A DNA stretch of 64,000 nt from Vespula vulgaris. Its lineage: Eukaryota; Arthropoda; Insecta; Hymenoptera; Vespidae. The notes under the pieces are model-generated. The model did not search any database. It was not told where the DNA came from and was given only the letters and a program-made list of their open reading frames with translations. The stretch spans positions 8,146,001 through 8,210,000 of the forward strand of contig NC_066588.1 of the NCBI RefSeq assembly GCF_905475345.1, given 5' to 3'. The position numbers and the translations under genes are program-made. This document shows positions 61,923 to 64,000 of the stretch, piece after piece. Positions within the stretch are counted from its first letter, which is position 1. Each line of letters opens with the position of its first letter.

Positions 61923-63486
61923 GAAAGTACCACCGACAAAACGGTATACGATTTAATGTCTCGATGATAAAGACCAGAAATTCAAACGATCTTCGAACAA
62001 AATGAACAATATGAAAAGCATTAGCTTCCCCTTTCTACTTCCCAAGTTATTCTACACGTTTACGCGCGTATTCGATCCTTTACGAGTTTGTATCACATCC
62101 TTTCATGAAATATTTTTATTTGAGAAAAAAAAAAAAAAAGAAAAGGAAAAAGAAAGAATTAAATATCGAATATAAAATCGATTATCATTGTCTTCGTTCA
62201 ATTCTTATTATCCATATTTACTGTCTCCAGAAACAATCGTAATGCGAATTAACACACTGGATATCTACGTTTTCATTCATTCGTTCGTACCTCCCTCTTT
62301 GTATTCGAATTCATTCATTCATACATACACACAGGCCCGTTCATTCATCCGTCCGTTCATAGAAAATCTACACGCTTGCGAGGGCGGAAATAAAGGGCGA
62401 GTAGTCCTCCATTAATATCTCATCGACGTCGTCGTGTTTGTCTGGTAGCACGCGAAAAAGAAGTAAAAAGAGAGAAATGTTATTAAGGATATATTCTCAT
62501 GTCGGTTCGTACATAGTTAGACACGAAGGACTCGTTTCTCGTCTTGGGTATACCACCGGTATACGAGTTTGTTCACTCTCGGGACCGGGCTTAAAAACGG
62601 AATAAGAAGAGCGCGACCACTTAATTTCTTCCTCGAGGTCCTACCGTCGGTAATTAGAATCTACCGGTGCGGGCGGCGAGAGCGGAAGTTACACGCGGCC
62701 GCGCGGTGCTCTCATGCGCGACACGTACACATACACGTACACATATATGTTATACACAGAAGCACATACATATACGAATACGTGTACACGCGTATACGAA
62801 GAGAGTCAACGGTTTTTAGATTCTCAGTTTCTCTCTCTCTCTTATTCATTTTTCTCTTTTTTTTTTTAATTATTTATGAAAATATGAAAACGGGGATGAT
62901 CGATCAATTAAATAAATTCGATCGTGACGTTTCTTTTCCTTCTTTCTCTCTTTTCTTTTCTTTTCTCTTTCTTTCTTTCTTGTTCCTTTTTAATGAAAAA
63001 ATTCAAAACGTCGAGCGCGAAAAGTACAGAGATAGTTTAAGCGTGTTTGCGAATGCGTGTAATACAACGACGTGTGTTCTAACGTGTAAGTCTACGAAGG
63101 GTATCGCGTTACTCGCGCGAACCACGAGTAGTGGAAGGTGGCTGCTACGATTACACAGGAAGGAAACACTAGTGTCTATGGGTGTCCTCCTCTACAACTC
63201 CTCTTTCATCCTCCGCGCATATTGCAAGAGGACGGGGATCCATCGAGATGTACTTTGTGCGTGCGCACGTGGACATGTTGCGGTAACAATCGTCTCGCTG
63301 AGACGGCGAATATAAATGAAAACAGGTCATAGAAGCGTTAACCGAGGAACGCTACGTAAGCGTGGAAGAGAGTATAAATTATTTTTCCAAAGTCACTGAA
63401 CGGAAGCAAATAAAAAAAGAATGAAAAAAGAGGAAGAGAAAATAAAAAAGTATGCGTGTGTGTGAGGGAGTGGGGGAGAGAGAAAA

Positions 63487-63518
<32 letters not shown>

Positions 63519-63755
63519 AGAAAAGAGGAAGAGGTCTGGCTCATTTTCCGTGCGTTCGATGACGAAAAGCACGAGCTAGTCGAGTAAAGGCAGACGAGTC
63601 GAGGGTTGTTGCTGGGAAAAGAGATCCGAGGTTACGTCTCTGGTGAATGTCGTGACAAGGCCGGAAGTCACTTCTCGACTAGTTCGGACACGATGCAAGA
63701 CACATCGAGATTCAGGAGGGCAGCTGGACCGCACATGCCCGCGTCTTTTTCTCTT

Positions 63756-63812
63756 CCTCTCTCTTTCCCTCTCTCTCTCTCTCTTTCTCTCTTTCTCTTT
63801 CTCTCTTTCTTT
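63756..63812. repeat. (CT)n/(CTTT)n microsatellite
   Basis: CT-rich array of opposite polarity to the GA array at 63478-63520. Confidence 0.9.
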
Positions 63813-64000
63813 CTATCTATCGTCAAGAACTCTGCCAGGCAGGCAGAAGCGTGTGTCACGCATCAAGGGCTCGTGCGTCGTCGGACGACTAATTTTATGA
63901 TAATCCTTTTCTTTCTCTCCTGTCCCTTATATTTTTTCCTTTCTTTTCTTTTCTTTTCCTTTTTCTTTGTTTCTTTTCATTCATAGGCACACGCAAGCTA

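Larger units (their letters stand above)
59386..64000 (-). other. Dl: Delta intron upstream of the DSL exon, continuing past the window
   Basis: At least 4.6 kb. No sequence resembling the first part of the Delta protein (signal peptide, Phe-Glu-Leu start of MNNL, its Cys pairs) was found on the minus strand, so the first exon is placed beyond 64000. Contents are GA arrays at 59783-59886, 60288-60313, 61372-61416, 61698-61738 and 63478-63520, a CT array at 63756-63812, and mixed sequence. Open frames such as 62569-63315 (plus) translate to simple-sequence and unremarkable peptides. Confidence 0.7.

Noticed and set aside
62569..63315. Plus-strand 248-codon frame
   Set aside because: Leu/Phe/Ser/Arg runs from CT-rich and CpG sequence; no domain, and it lies opposite a Delta intron.

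Overview
The window is nuclear DNA of an insect, most likely a hymenopteran. The genes have many short exons with GT/AG introns, the left part is very AT-rich, and microsatellites are abundant. One gene is a neuropeptide precursor closely resembling the honeybee brain-peptide prohormone that yields NVPIYQEPRF. All exon models were built by hand from reading frame, splice signals, phase and remembered family sequences; none is backed by transcripts.

Layout, left to right: (1) FHIP1-type Hook/FTS adaptor, minus strand, 3' part outside the window (1-3932). (2) NVP-like neuropeptide prohormone, minus (8274-12854). (3) ATE1 arginyl-tRNA-protein transferase, plus (15258-18890), with two alternative versions of one internal exon. 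(4) SLC17-type transporter, minus (19778-23419, N-terminus unresolved). (5) Peroxisomal 2-hydroxyacyl-CoA lyase HACL1, plus, ending in SKL (27470-31363). (6) Small unrecognised two-exon gene of 110 codons, minus (31541-31938). (7) FAF2/UBXD8, plus (33006-34908). (8) A protein like the N-terminal part of RIO kinase 3 that stops before the kinase domain, minus (37212-38215). (9) The Notch ligand Delta, minus (50272-59385 in view; the first exon must lie beyond 64000).

The window has two compositional halves. Up to about 40 kb it is AT-rich and compactly genic. From about 40 kb to the end it is the Delta locus: more GC-rich, about 10 kb of gene-free DNA downstream of the Delta stop codon, long introns, and many (GA)n/(CT)n, (CA)n and trinucleotide arrays. 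The genes are unrelated in pathway: dynein/endosome adaptor, neuropeptide, N-degron arginylation, transport, peroxisomal alpha-oxidation, ER-associated degradation, ribosome/innate-signalling kinase relative, and Notch signalling. ATE1 and FAF2 both act in protein turnover, but nothing here suggests a shared unit.

Most worth a second look: the mutually exclusive ATE1 exons, the kinase-less RIOK3-like gene, a low-complexity insertion inside one Delta EGF repeat, a short near-perfect hairpin at the edge of the Delta domain, and the clean two-exon orphan gene beside HACL1. I saw no obviously new multi-gene system.
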